In this document: piece by piece, positions 1-9,122 of the stretch
Position numbering within the stretch: the first letter of the stretch is position 1
How the letters are laid out: every line of letters starts with the position of its first letter
NCBI GenBank assembly: GCA_016717165.1
Contig: JADKGA010000001.1
Location: forward strand, 1 to 64,000
Source of the DNA: Candidatus Lutibacillus vidarii
GTDB lineage: Bacteria > Actinomycetota > Actinomycetes > Actinomycetales > Dermatophilaceae
Direction: 5' to 3'
DNA: 64,000 bases
The notes under the pieces: model-generated
Databases searched by the model: none
Told to the model about the DNA's origin: nothing
What the model saw: the letters and a program-made list of their open reading frames with translations, nothing else
Program-made: the position numbers and the translations under genes

Positions 1-1590
1 ACCTCGACCGGCGCGGGCAGGGCCGCCCGGTGCTACAGAGCACCGTGGCCGAGGCGGTCACCCGTCGGTACCGAAGAACTCGAGACCACCCCGGCGACGT
101 GACGACGTCGCCCACGGCGACGTCGAGACCACCGGGGGCGAAGACGAAGACGCCATCGGAGGTCGCCGGGTCGGCGTCCCCGTCGTCCTGGAGGTAGTAA
201 TTCCTGGAAGCCGCCGGTCTGGAAGTTACCGACGACGACACCTCGATCTGGACGCTCTGCCCGACCAGCGGTGAGTCGGCGCCAGACCCCTGACCGCGGA
301 GATCCCACCGGGTCGTCGCAGGTCGGCGGTGGCGGCGGCGGGAGGGTCGTCGTGCTGGTCGCCGCCGGGGTATTGACCGCCCCCCCGGCGACGAGTGTCC
401 GGCGAAGCCCGGCGCTTACCAGGTCGGTCGTTGCGACCCAGTCCGCGGCGGTGTCGGTGTCCGTGCCGTCCGATGCGGGAGGCACACCGGGGTGAAGGCG
501 CTGGTCGTGTCGCGGGTCGTGCCGAGGACCGCCGCAGGCCAGGCCTGAGGTCGCCATACGCTGTCGTTGACCGCAACGCTGTCGAGGAGGCTGGTCCACG
601 GCGCCGGGTCGCTGGCGGGTCCCGTTGGCGTCGGCGTCCAGCACGGTGCCGACCGCGCCGGTGAACCCGTCGACGAGGAGCAAGTCAGCGAACCGTTCTG
701 CACGGTGTTTGCCGCGCGACCCGAGCCACCGACCGTCGGTGTCGGTCGTCTCCCGACGGGGTGGACGCTGACGACGGACCCGACGATTCCTGGTGCAGTG
801 GCGGTGAGGTCACCTGCGACCTGGGGATCGACAGCGTGGGAGTAGTCGGTCGCGGGGGCGCCATACACCTCGAGGTGCTCGACATCGGTGCCCGTCGTGC
901 CCGCGGAGAGCTCGTTGATGACCGGGGCGGTGGGGCGTGACCCCGCACGTGCTCGTAGTGCGCCCCGAGGCCGTCGAAGGTGTCGGTGGCGTAGCCATCC
1001 CACTCGACCGCGGGGGTCGAAGAGGTCGTCGGCGGCGTCCGGTCGGGGGTGCAGACGTCACCTTTGCGAGCGCAGGGGAGTTATCCTGGGTGGAGACCAG
1101 CCCGGTGCCCCATTCGGCGCCGGGGTCAACGCCGACCTGCCCGAAGGAGTCGACGACGGTGCCGTCGGTGGGCGGTCAGGACGATCGCGTCGTCGCCATT
1201 CCATAGGGACGCGGTGGTGACCTGGTCGAGCAGGGCGCCGAGCGGGCCGCCGGCCTGCAGTCTGACCCGAAGACTGACGACGTCGCCCGGAGCGCGACCG
1301 TCCCCGTCAGGGTGAGCGTCACCGTCGAGGTCGCCGAGCCGTTGAAGTAGGGCACCAGGCGTAGCTTACGGCAGGTCGATCGGCGCGGCGGTCGGGTTGT
1401 AGAAGAGACTCGACCGCCTTGTTGGTCGACGTACCCTCGACATACTCGCTGATCCAGGAGGTCGTCAGGGAGCGGCTGTGGCCGCTGAGACCGGGAGGCG
1501 ACCGAGCCGCAGAGACTGTCACTGCGGGCAGACCCACCACCCCAGGAGCGCAGCGGTGACGGAGGCGAGTGGCTCGAGGTCGGCGCATGG
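1..1590 (-). pseudogene. Secreted lamin-tail-domain nuclease, frame-disrupted, runs off window start
   Basis: Reading the minus strand and switching frames gives consecutive pieces of an ExeM/NucH-type extracellular nuclease. A first lamin-tail segment reads WISEYVEGTSTNKAVE (about 1456-1409). Then comes TVVDSFGQVGVDPGAEWG (about 1170-1105), a second lamin-tail-like start VINELSAGTTGTDVEHLEVYG (about 930-865), and the GFQE-type OB-fold start (about 230-205). These domains normally precede an endonuclease/exonuclease/phosphatase domain, which would lie before position 1. A hydrophobic stretch near 1540-1500 could be the signal peptide. At least five frame changes are needed, yet residues between them look well conserved, so either recent decay or sequence error is possible. 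The protein would be secreted and degrade extracellular DNA. Confidence 0.6.
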
Positions 1591-1989
1591 GGATGCCCTT
1601 CGTTCAGGTGGCGCGACGTTGTGTGCCACTGAGGAGCCTAGTCCGAACCCGACATACCCATGCAAAGCGGCGCAAGTGGTCGCCTCAACGCGCGCCTGCG
1701 CGGCATGCGCGCGCTGCCGCGGAGTACCGCTCACTCGACGGCGTACCCGCTTGCACCGCCGCTGGAGGAGGCTCGACGGCCTGCCGGACCGGTTCGGTCG
1801 CGCGTGGGCGGCCTGGGGCTGCCTGAGCAGAGCGAGCAGGCCCGCAGCGTTCAGAGCGTCCACCGCCTGGTGGAGCGCCACCGCCACGGGGCGATCTGCG
1901 AGCGTTGGCGCTCACCCTCGCTGAGCCGGGCCCACACCGCACGCCAGGCGGGGGCCCGAGGTTGGGTCGAGCGCGGGTCCTCTGGGCGG

Positions 1990-2960
1990 GGACTCCCCGC
2001 GCCGTGGTGGCGGTGAAGTCATCCGGGGGCAGGTGCCGGCGCCAGAGCGCGGTGGACATCAGGAGCCCGCCGACTAGCGGCGTGTGGTACACCGTGCCGA
2101 GGACTCGTCGTCGTCTGGTCGGGCTCGTCCTCGGGCCCGGTGGCGCGGGGATCCCCGGTCGGGGGAGGATCGGGTGGTCTCGCCATACCTCCGTGAGCAC
2201 TGTCCAACCGAAGACCTGCATCGGGCTCCACGGCAACCGGAGCAAGGGCGCCGTCATGAGGATTCTCCCCAGGAGGTCCAGGTCGTCCGCAGCAAGCGCC
2301 TTGGCGATCAACGCGTCCGCGAGTACCGGACTGCCTCGCGCGGTCCACCCAGCTCGGCAGGACCGAGGCGGCCGAAGTCAGTGGCAAAGGGCAGCGTGTG
2401 GCCCAAGGCGTATGCCCGCGTCCACGCGTTCGCGCCGACCAGGTCGACGCCCTGCCCGAGGCAGGTCAGTCAGCAGGACGGGGTGGTCGCAGGCGCCCTG
2501 GTCCCCGAGGACCAGGTGCCGGATCCACGCGACGTTCGAGATGGGAAGGGCACCCGCTCGGCAGCGCAGGCGGCCGACGACGTCGAGTGTCCGAGTCACC
2601 ACCCGCTCGAACTGGTCGTCGGTAAGCCCGATGCTGCTCAGGCATGCGTGAGCCAGGGACTTCGGCGCTGAGCGCTGACCCGTCCCACGAGGGTGGCGGC
2701 GGATGCTCTCCGAGCGGGCCAGCGGGGCAATCGTCTCGGCGAGGGCCCCGACCGGGCCGTGATCGGCTGGTCACCGAGGCGGTGCGCCATCCGGAGCAGC
2801 ATGGCGACCTCGGCGACCTCCTTGACCTGGTCCGGAGGGTCGTCCGTCGCGGCCACCGGCACCAGGACGTCGTGGACGAGGAGTTCGGCGACGTCCAACG
2901 AGCGAGCAGGCACTCGCGGGCCAGGCCCGCCGCTCGGCCCGGGCAGGGGCGCGTCTGTGG
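1990..2960 (-). pseudogene. Helical protein of unknown function (DUF6895-like outline), frame-disrupted
   Basis: Minus-strand pieces in alternating frames form one protein of about 300 residues. They include a helical start around LLVHDVLVPVAA and MLLRMAHRLGDQP (about 2880-2770), SSIGLTDDQFERVV (about 2645-2600), a central stretch that can be read as WTRAYALGHTLPFATDFG (about 2430-2375), then ALAADDLDLLGRILMTAPLL (about 2305-2245) and a C-terminal VLGTVYHTPLVGG (about 2100-2060). The aromatic-H-x-x-F-TDFG and VYHTxxVGG pattern recalls DUF6895-type proteins, some of which sit near peptide natural-product genes. This is recognition from memory and tentative. Several indels break the frame, as elsewhere before 8 kb. 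Function is unknown. Confidence 0.35.
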
Positions 2961-3231
2961 GCGCCCCGGCCCGGACCGTCGTCGAGCATCAGCCGATCCG
3001 ATTCAGGCTCGTACCCGAGCCCGCGAATCTCGTCGGCCACCTCGACCAGGTTGAACACGCCCGGCCCGATGCATCGTGAACTTGCAGCAGACTGCCCCAC
3101 TCGGGGTCGAAGCCGTTGTCGCTGAGCACGGAGCGGACCCCGCCTCGTGGACCAGGACATCGAGGTTGATCGCGCCGATCTCATGCAAATTGCCGCAGGA
3201 CGGCCACGCCGCTGTTCTCCGGGTTGTCCAT
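2950..3231 (-). pseudogene. Small hypothetical protein, frame-disrupted, strong ribosome binding site
   Basis: An ATG at 3231 follows an AAGGAGG sequence eight bases upstream, the best ribosome binding site in the first 8 kb, so a real gene starts here. It begins MDNPENSGVAVLR. After a frame change it continues HEIGAINLDVLVHEAG, and after further changes FNLVEVADEIRGLGYEP ESDRLMLDDG. The intact product would be roughly 85-95 residues, acidic and soluble, with no signal peptide. It lies directly upstream of the disrupted helical protein on the same strand and may have been co-transcribed with it. I do not recognise the family. Confidence 0.4.
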
Positions 3232-3719
3232 GACTCTGCCTCCTTCGTCGGCTGGCGATCTGCCCAGCACGAGTGAGAGGAGGTCTGCGCACCTCGCCAT
3301 GGGATACCTGGGACCGCCCGCCCCCTCGTCTCCCCGCCGTGGGTGCATGGTTCGTCGCTGTGTGTATGCCGAGGGCGAGGGCCCTCGGGGGCTCCAGAAC
3401 GGGCGAGCCACCGGCCCGGGGTTGGGGCATCATGGCGGAATGCGGACAACGCTGACCCATCGACGACACGGTCCTCGCTGCGGCCCGGTCGCTCGCGGTT
3501 GTCCGCGGATCTCGCTCGGTGAGGCGGTTTCGGAACTGGCCCGTCTCGGGCTGGGAGGGTGGACGCGGAGGGCGAGCCAGGGCCTACGAGACGTCGCCTA
3601 CAGCCCGTTCCCGTGATCGTCGGCGCTGCCGACCGCGTGGTCACCGATGACATGGTCACTTGCGCTGCGCGACGACTGAGCCGTCCGCCGACACCGGTGC
3701 CCGTCGCTCTCGCCCGGGT

Positions 3720-4160
3720 TAGCAGCAGCCTGACAGGCCACGGCTGAGGCCAGGAAGCGCACGTCCATGTGCCAGTTGACGGCGTCGGGTGACGGTCGGT
3801 CAACGGCGGTCCGGAAGGTCGATCGTCGAGCCGGCCCGGCTGTAGAACTCGTCACCGTTTCCGGAAGTCGGACTTCAGCCTGGGGCCGACGTGCGGCCGG
3901 TGCCGGTGTCGAGCCGGAGGTACCCCTTGTCGAAGAGGATGTGGACGTCGGAGCGCAGGAGGAGCCCTCCGTTGTCCACCCGGTGCTCACTCCTCCTCGG
4001 CGACTGGGCGAATGTGCGCCGCCTGCAGAACCGGGCTCACGCCCCTGCGCCCGTGATCGCGCACCGGCGGTGGTATGACGACACGACGAGGGACTTGAAG
4101 GCCTGCTGGCCGACCCGGGGACGAACAGTCGACCTTGCCGCGGGTGGGGCGGCCGGGCGT
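3720..4160 (-). pseudogene. HNH endonuclease C-terminal domain, frame-disrupted
   Basis: Minus-strand pieces read VGQQAFKSLVVSSYHRRCAITG (about 4115-4050, shown with one frame), VLQAAHIRPVAEE (about 4030-3990), RVDNGGLLLRSDVHILFDKGY (about 3985-3920), YLRLDTGTGRT and finally PSPDAVNWHMDV (about 3790-3760). This is the standard C-terminal HNH module: the CxxTG, AAHI and DNG..L..D.H..FD motifs contain the metal-binding and catalytic histidines and asparagine. Such domains occur in restriction-like and defence nucleases. The N-terminal half is missing and the segment starts a few bases after the remains of an ISL3 transposase, so insertion probably removed it. Frame breaks add to the damage. Confidence 0.6.
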
Positions 4161-4185
4161 TTAACCGACCATGTGGTGTCACGGC

Positions 4186-4740
4186 TCAGGTCTGACGATC
4201 CCGGTCAGCCCTTTCGGGCCCCCACCTTCTTCGGCGGGCTTGGTCGACACGTGATGTCACACGTGTCCGTGGACCCCGAGGATGGCGACGCGGTCGAACG
4301 AGCCGGGTCCGCGTCCGCGGCCCGCCAGGATCGGACGGATCGCGTCCCACACGGTGCGAAGCCCGCACCTGAGCTGACGACGAATCCCGTTCACCGACGC
4401 GTGCTCGGTCCGCGGCTGCCCGACCGCCCCCAGGCACGCCCGCACCGTCAACCTGCTCCGCGGCGCGGCCACGTCCTCGTCCTGCTCCACGAAAGAGCTG
4501 ACCGGGCACGCCGGCTCGGGGCACACCCAGCGTCGCATCCGCCACCGGACCCGCACCGGGCGACCCATCGCGGGAGCATCCACCACGTCCACCTCGACCC
4601 GGCTGTGAGCGTCAGCGACGACCCCGCCCGACCGGCAGCCCATCAGCGCCGGAGCCGACCTCATCGTCGCGACCAGCCCCCTCCTCGCCCGCTTCAAGCC
4701 GATCACGTGCAGGCTGGCCAGGCCCACCAGTAGGTCACAC
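4186..4740 (-). mobile_element. ISL3-family transposase, N-terminal fragment
   Basis: The minus-strand reading frame from about 4727 shows the zinc-finger N-terminus of ISL3 transposases. It has a GCRSGGVVADAHSRVEVDVVD stretch, RWRMRRWVCPEPACPV with a CPxxxCP-type finger, then the linker helix up to FDRVAILGVHGHV. After one frame change HVWHHVSTKPAEEGG follows, which corresponds to the first catalytic block (usually DEH). The catalytic DDE core and the C-terminus are missing, so the element is dead. The HNH nuclease remnant begins just downstream. One expected Cys of the first finger reads Gly (GCRSGGV instead of GCxxCGV), consistent with decay or error. I could not place terminal inverted repeats. 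Confidence 0.65.
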
Positions 4741-4949
4741 CGGTCTCAGTAGGCGTCCGTGACGTGGCAGCACGACTCAGGCTCACTCATCGTGGAGGCC
4801 CTTGAGATCAGGAGCGGTAAGAGTCCTCTGATCCTCCGGGACCTCGACCCATCCCCACCCCCAGCCCACACCCGGCGCGTCACGCCCACCCCACGCTCAC
4901 CTGCGAACAACGGGCATACGCCGGTGCCACAACTCGTGATGCGAGGTTG
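4741..4949. other. Non-coding spacer between IS remnant and permease module
   Basis: About 200 bases with no supportable gene. The composition is high GC up to about 4950 and then falls sharply on entering the permease genes, which marks one edge of the lower-GC segment. No tRNA-like attachment site was seen. Confidence 0.4.
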
Positions 4950-5696
4950 ACCCTCTTTCCGCCGCTCAGAAGCAAGGTTCGCCGCGTAACTCCACGAACC
5001 GAGAACAAACCACGCCGACGAAGTGAGCATTAAGAGCCACGGGAACGTCAACCGAGAGCCTTCCCTCCTGGAGCCATTCTTGAAGCCAAACAAAGGGAAA
5101 GAATCGAGCGCCTAATTCCAACCCCGCACTGACAGAGGATAGGGAAAACAATAGCCCCGAGAAGAAGAGGATAGATTGCTTGCGAATCGCGCCACAGACG
5201 TCGCCCGTTTGAAGCGCAACGTCCAGCCGCAGAAAAGCATACCAAGGCCGATGAACCCTACGCTTTCCCAATCAGGAATTCCGACCGCCTCACGGGCCGC
5301 ACAAGCGCCGAGGTCCACGGCTTGCCCAGCGCCAGCAGGCCCACCACGCAAAGAACCATGAAGACAGCGCACTCATGACGATGTTGACTGCCAGGCGGAT
5401 CAAGATGACCTCCGTAACAGGTGTTTGGGAGAGCAGCAACCACGTTCGAACGTCCCCAGCCGAAGTTCGGCTGCAGGAGTGCACTCATAGACTGGATTGC
5501 GGAGGCGCTGATCCTCCACACGAGCAGGCCAATGATCACTGATGCAAGCGAGCCATGTCGCTCTCTCGACCAACAACCCCATTTATGAGCCCGACAATCA
5601 TAAAGATGTCGTTGAGCGACATGAATACAAAATCAACTAGGTAGACTTCGCATTTCTCCTACTTAACGTCGGACCGGTAAGAGAAATGGATAACAT
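4950..5696 (-). pseudogene. ABC-2 type permease (second of pair), frame-disrupted
   Basis: ATG at 5696 is preceded by GGAGGTAGCG, an excellent ribosome binding site. Pieces in alternating frames give MLSISLTGPTLS, VYLVDFVFMSLNDIFMIVGL, VIIGLLVWRISASAIQSMSA, TPVTEVILIRLAVNIVMSAL, FMVLCVVGLLALGKPW, VGFIGLGMLFCGWTLRF and ILFFSGLLFSLSSVSAGLEL. This is the six-helix arrangement of ABC-2 exporter permeases, with the cytosolic LLLSQTPVTE coupling segment. It would form the membrane channel with the neighbouring permease and the ATPase at 6762-7618. GC is clearly lower than in the rest of the window and frame breaks occur roughly every 100 bases. Confidence 0.55.
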
Positions 5697-5947
5697 CGCT
5701 ACCTCCGCGCCTCAGGCCCAACCGCCAGGTCCGGCCAGATCGGTAACCGAACGTCGACTACCTTCTGCAAAAGGCTCCCCCCACGTTACGGGCCCCGGAA
5801 CGAACAAGTACTCGCCGACCCAGTGAATCCATCGCATCGACCCGAGCGCACGCAACTGTGGCGACGCACAAGTAGCCGAGCACCGATCAGCCTTGCGCCG
5901 CCTGCGCTGGCCAGGAGCGACGGTGAGTCAAGGGGCTTCCGACATTG

Positions 5948-6725
5948 TCAGTACTGTGCCGTCGTCCCACGGACCAGGGCCGTTGTGCGACCCCAGGCGA
6001 AAACCCTGCCGCCCACCGCGACCCACAGCAGGGATCACATCAATAGGCCCAGCGAAGCGAGGGCCATTGGCGCCGATCGTTGGCTAGATGGGCCGTTTGG
6101 AACATCGCCCACCACGACATCGGAAACCGCGCGCCAGGACCGTCACCCAACCGGGGAGCCTGATTCAACGGAATAGTGAGGCCACTCAGGTAGAGGATGA
6201 AATTCGTGGTCGCGAACCCGACTGGCCTTAACCCGCTTCTTCACCAGAGCGACACCAGCAATCGTCGCTCCAACTGTCCCACCATCGCCAAGAATGATAG
6301 CCGAACAACCCGAGAATTAGCACGAGTTGACTTACGTCACGAAGACCCTTCCCAGACCGGTGAGTGCGAAGAGTAGCCCGAATATGGGAAGTGCCTTACA
6401 GCATCAACAACGAGGCGCGCAAGGACGCGCCCGAGCATGACCCGAGAAGATCCCCGACCTCGAGGTGAGCACTTGTTCAAGGGGCTGCCCTCCTCGAGTT
6501 CCTCTTGCATCACTAGGGCGACAAGGTCGGTCGCGTGCACTCCGAAATACCAAAACATGACGCCAAAGAAGAGGACCTGCGCAGACGCCCTTGGTCTCGA
6601 CTCCCCAAAGGCGAAGTAGATTCCCGCAAAAGCAATGAGGGTATTGGCGTTTCCCAAACACGGCTCGAACCAATAGACCCTCCATCTCGTTCCAGATCTT
6701 GTTGAGACTTAACTCTAACATTCAT
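5948..6725 (-). pseudogene. ABC-2 type permease (first of pair), frame-disrupted
   Basis: The gene begins at 6721-6725, 36 bases after the ATPase stop. Pieces read LSLNKIWNEMEGLLVRA, LIAFAGIYFAFG, VLFFGVMFWYFGVHATDLV, ALVMQEELEEG, LEQVLTSRSGIFS, FILYLSGLTIPLNQAP and FPMSWWAMFQTAH, ending in a short hydrophobic tail near 5950. The EELEEGSLEQVLTS block is the hallmark cytosolic loop of ABC-2 permeases that couples to the ATPase. Several one-base frame changes interrupt it. With the second permease (4950-5696) it probably made a heterodimeric exporter for a small molecule or peptide. Confidence 0.6.
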
Positions 6726-6761
6726 GCTTCACCCCGACTGAGGACCATTCTGTAGACCTCT

Positions 6762-7618
6762 TCAAAGCTTGCTCGCTCTGGGCCTGGTGGCGATGATCTC
6801 ACCAAAACCCCGCAACTCGGCGAGCGTCAGACCACCTGTGTGCTCCACAGTTGCGGTTGTGCCAGTTTCGCGAACACTCAGAACTGGCCCACCACGATGG
6901 CCTCGTAGACCCTGCGAACTCGGTCTCAAAGAGCGAGTCTCGTCCACCTAGTTGTATGTCATTGAGCGTCGAATCCAGGATGAGGTCGCCCGACTTCAGG
7001 AAGAGGACCCTACGCCTAAGACCTTCGACAATGGAAACGTCGTGGGTCGTGATCAGGATGATCTTCCTCCTCGTTCGCCAATGCCTTAATGCTTTCGACA
7101 ATGAGAGGACGTCCGGAATATCCAGGCCCAAGGTGGGCTCGGCCAGTACGAGAATAGGCGGATCCTTGATCAGTGCGACAAGTATGGCCACCTTCTGTTG
7201 CATCCCACGCGAGAGTTCTCGTACAAGCACGTCCTCTTCTCGCTAAGATCGAAACGTTCAAGGTTGGCGTCGATCCGTCTTCCAGACTCCCCTTCTCTAC
7301 TCGGTTGAGGCGCCCAAAGTACCGGAGATTCGCCACTACCGAAAGGTACTGATAGATGTTGCGCGATCCTTCGAGGACGGCCCCTACGGATGCCCGTGTC
7401 CACGCATTATCTCCAAGAGAGCGTCCACGATATTGACACTCCCCTTCGTCCGGAATGACGAGGCCGCAGATTGTCTTAATGAGAGTGGTTTTTCCCTGCG
7501 CCGTTCGCGCCCAAAAACACAGACAATCTCCCCTTCGTTCACGTTGAAGGAGACGTGATCGTTTGCGAGGACCTCGCCGTAGCGCTTGACCAGGTCTCTG
7601 ACGACTAGTTCTTCCGTC
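6762..7618 (-). pseudogene. ABC transporter ATP-binding protein, frame-disrupted
   Basis: From ATG at 7618 the minus strand encodes an exporter-type ATPase of about 285 residues when frames are joined. It contains LVVRDLVKRYGEVLANDHVS at the start, a Walker A region that can be completed as GANGAGKTTL (about 7500), the Q-loop region SVGAVLEGSRNIYQYLSV, the signature LSRGMQQK (about 7215), Walker B ILVLAEPTLGLD (about 7160) and the H-loop LITTHD (about 7045). The Walker B reads AEPT where DEPT is expected. It ends ...ATRPRASKL at 6762. At least four indels break the frame. It would energise the two permeases that follow on the same strand. Confidence 0.65.
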
Positions 7619-7624
7619 ATGGTT

Positions 7625-7862
7625 CCCCCACAAAAGTCCTCGATCTCGGAGTTCGTTGAGAAGGGCGGCCGCCGAAGGTGCGAGCACTCCTGCTCGGGGC
7701 CGCCATGTCCTCCAGGCTTGGGCCCGCCTTCGGTTGCTCCAGAACAGCAAGTCCGTTGCAATCAGACGGCAGCATTCTGCCCGAGTGGAGATCGAAGACG
7801 AAGCAGGTGCCACTGCGGATTAATGGTTCGAAGCGGAAGACCACACCATTCTTGAGGCGCAT
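7625..7862 (-). pseudogene. PqqD-like peptide-binding protein (RiPP recognition element), frame-disrupted
   Basis: Starts at ATG 7862 behind GGGAGGAGAG. The N-terminal part reads MRLKNGVVFRFEPLIRSG then TCFVFDLHSGRMLPSDCNG, and after a frame change ALLNELRDRGLLWGNHDG, overlapping the ATPase start. The beta-hairpin with a 'hydrophobic-D-x-x-[ST]G-R' turn, followed by helices ending in a short L-x-x-L-x-x-R-G-L-L motif, is that of PqqD/MftB-type proteins. These bind leader peptides of ribosomally made, modified peptides (RiPPs). Length about 85-90 residues is normal. Its position upstream of an ABC exporter suggests a peptide product. No radical-SAM or other tailoring enzyme is visible in the window. 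Confidence 0.5.
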
Positions 7863-7945
7863 TCTTGCTCTCCTCCCTCCCCGGCCGCAACAGGGTCAGG
7901 CATGTCCGTTGGCCCGTAGTACGAATTGGCCGCCGCCATGCATCC
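7826..7945 (-). CDS. Candidate small precursor peptide upstream of PqqD-like gene
   Basis: A short reading frame starts at ATG 7945 with AGAGGTGG four bases upstream. It begins MAAANSYYGPTDMPDPVAAG and could be about 39 residues; it runs over the start of the PqqD-like gene in another frame. Its place, directly before a PqqD-like protein and an ABC exporter, is where RiPP precursors usually lie, and the N-terminal part is plausible as a leader. Against it: no repeated core, no recognised precursor family, and sequence quality here is poor, so the true C-terminus may differ. Product status is inference only. Confidence 0.25.
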
Positions 7946-8349
7946 ACCTCTGTGGCCGTTCCGACGATACCCTAGGTTTTTGTTCCGTTCCGAGACGGCA
8001 GACCAGAGCGGCTCCGAGCGCACGCTCCGAGGCGTCGATTCCGCGGGGCGTCGGCCCCTAGGGACCCCGGTCGTTCGGCACCACGCCACGCCGACCTACG
8101 ACACGGGTCCGGTCACGTGGACGGGCGCCAAGGAAAGGGTTGCAATGCCACCTGCCCCGCGACCGCGGACGAACTCGACCATTTTGCGCGGGCTAGGGGC
8201 CAGGTCACCCGTTCGCTCGCCAAACCCCAGGCCCCCCCGCTTCCACCCTGGGCGGTTTGGCGTCACAACGCGCAAGGCCCCTCCTGGCCCAGGGCTCACG
8301 CAGTTGGGCTCCCACGTGGGGGGAATCATTGGGCTGGGCTTGAGGGGCC

Positions 8350-8502
8350 CAACAGGCCCCAGCATCCCTTCCCGCGAGTGACTACGACTGCGCCGGCGGG
8401 AGCGGCAACGGCCCCAAGTACGTCCAGGGGCCGGTCTATGTCACCGGCTCTGATCCCTACGGGCTCGACAGGGACCATGACGGCGTCGGGTGCGAAAGCT
8501 AG
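8350..8502 (+). pseudogene. Excalibur calcium-binding domain remnant
   Basis: The plus frame at 8377-8502 encodes SDYDCAGGSGNGPKYVQGP and ends SDPYGLDRDHDGVGCES followed by TAG. The D-x-D-C-x-x-G...G-P-x-x-V-x-G-x-D-P-x-x-L-D-x-D-x-D-G-x-x-C pattern is the excalibur domain, usually the C-terminal end of secreted actinobacterial proteins, often nucleases. The two cysteines and the aspartate ladder are intact. A TGA at 8341-8343 in the same frame cuts it off from any N-terminal part, so only the tail of a gene remains. From 8090 to 8350 I see no other supportable gene. Confidence 0.55.
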
Positions 8503-8567
8503 CTGCATCGCAGCCACGCCCGGCAACGGCGACGGACACGAACCAAGGGCGGACTGATCCAGCAGGT

Positions 8568-9122
8568 TCAGCGGGCGGCGGCGAGGGCGCACTCGGCGCC
8601 CCTGGCAAAGGCCGCGCGGTTGCCCTCCATCAGGTGCGCCTTCCGCTCACCGAACTTGTGCGCCAGCGCACCGAGCACGCTCTCGGGGTGCACGCACCCA
8701 GTCAGCTGGATGAACGCCCCGAGCATGACCATGTTCGTCATCTTGAGGTTGCCGAGCTCGTTGGCAATGTCGTTGCACGGTACGTAAATCGGCGTCACGT
8801 CGCTCCGAGCGACCTGGGCCTCAATGAGCGAGCTGTTGACCAGCGCATACCCACCCGGCACCAGGTCCGGGACGAACTTCTCCATCGACGGCAGGTTCAT
8901 GACGATGATCGACGTCGCGTCATGGGCGATGACCGGCGACGGGATCGGCTCCGGCGAGATGATCACCGAGCAGTTCGCCGTGCCGCCACGCATCTCGGGC
9001 CCGTACGACGGCAGCCACGACACCTCGAGCCCGTCGTCGAGGGCCGCCTGCGCGAGCAGCTGCCCCATGAGCATGATCCCCTGGCCGCCGAAGCCGGCCA
9101 GGATGCACTTCTCAGTGCGCAT
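8568..9122 (-). CDS. vorC: 2-oxoacid:ferredoxin oxidoreductase, gamma subunit
   Basis: Gamma subunit (184 aa) of a 2-oxoacid:ferredoxin oxidoreductase, the family that oxidatively decarboxylates 2-oxoacids to acyl-CoA with reduction of ferredoxin. Diagnostic motifs are LAGFGGQGIM near the N-terminus, the GPEMRGGTANCSV block, and a C-terminal ALAHKFGE..KAHLMEGN stretch. ATG 9122 is preferred over the in-frame ATG at 9134 because GGAG lies six bases before it. It overlaps the end of the beta-subunit gene, so translation is probably coupled. It is the last gene of the delta-alpha-beta-gamma operon. Acts in the cytoplasm. Whether the substrate is 2-oxoisovalerate or 2-oxoglutarate cannot be decided from sequence alone. 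Confidence 0.88.
   Translation of the reverse strand: MRTEKCILAGFGGQGIMLMGQLLAQAALDDGLEVSWLPSYGPEMRGGTANCSVIISPEPIPSPVIAHDATSIIVMNLPSMEKFVPDLVPGGYALVNSSLIEAQVARSDVTPIYVPCNDIANELGNLKMTNMVMLGAFIQLTGCVHPESVLGALAHKFGERKAHLMEGNRAAFARGAECALAAAR

Noticed and set aside
5000..8100. Prophage or integrative element ends around the lower-GC segment
   Set aside because: No integrase, tRNA att site or direct repeats at the edges were seen; only composition suggests transfer.
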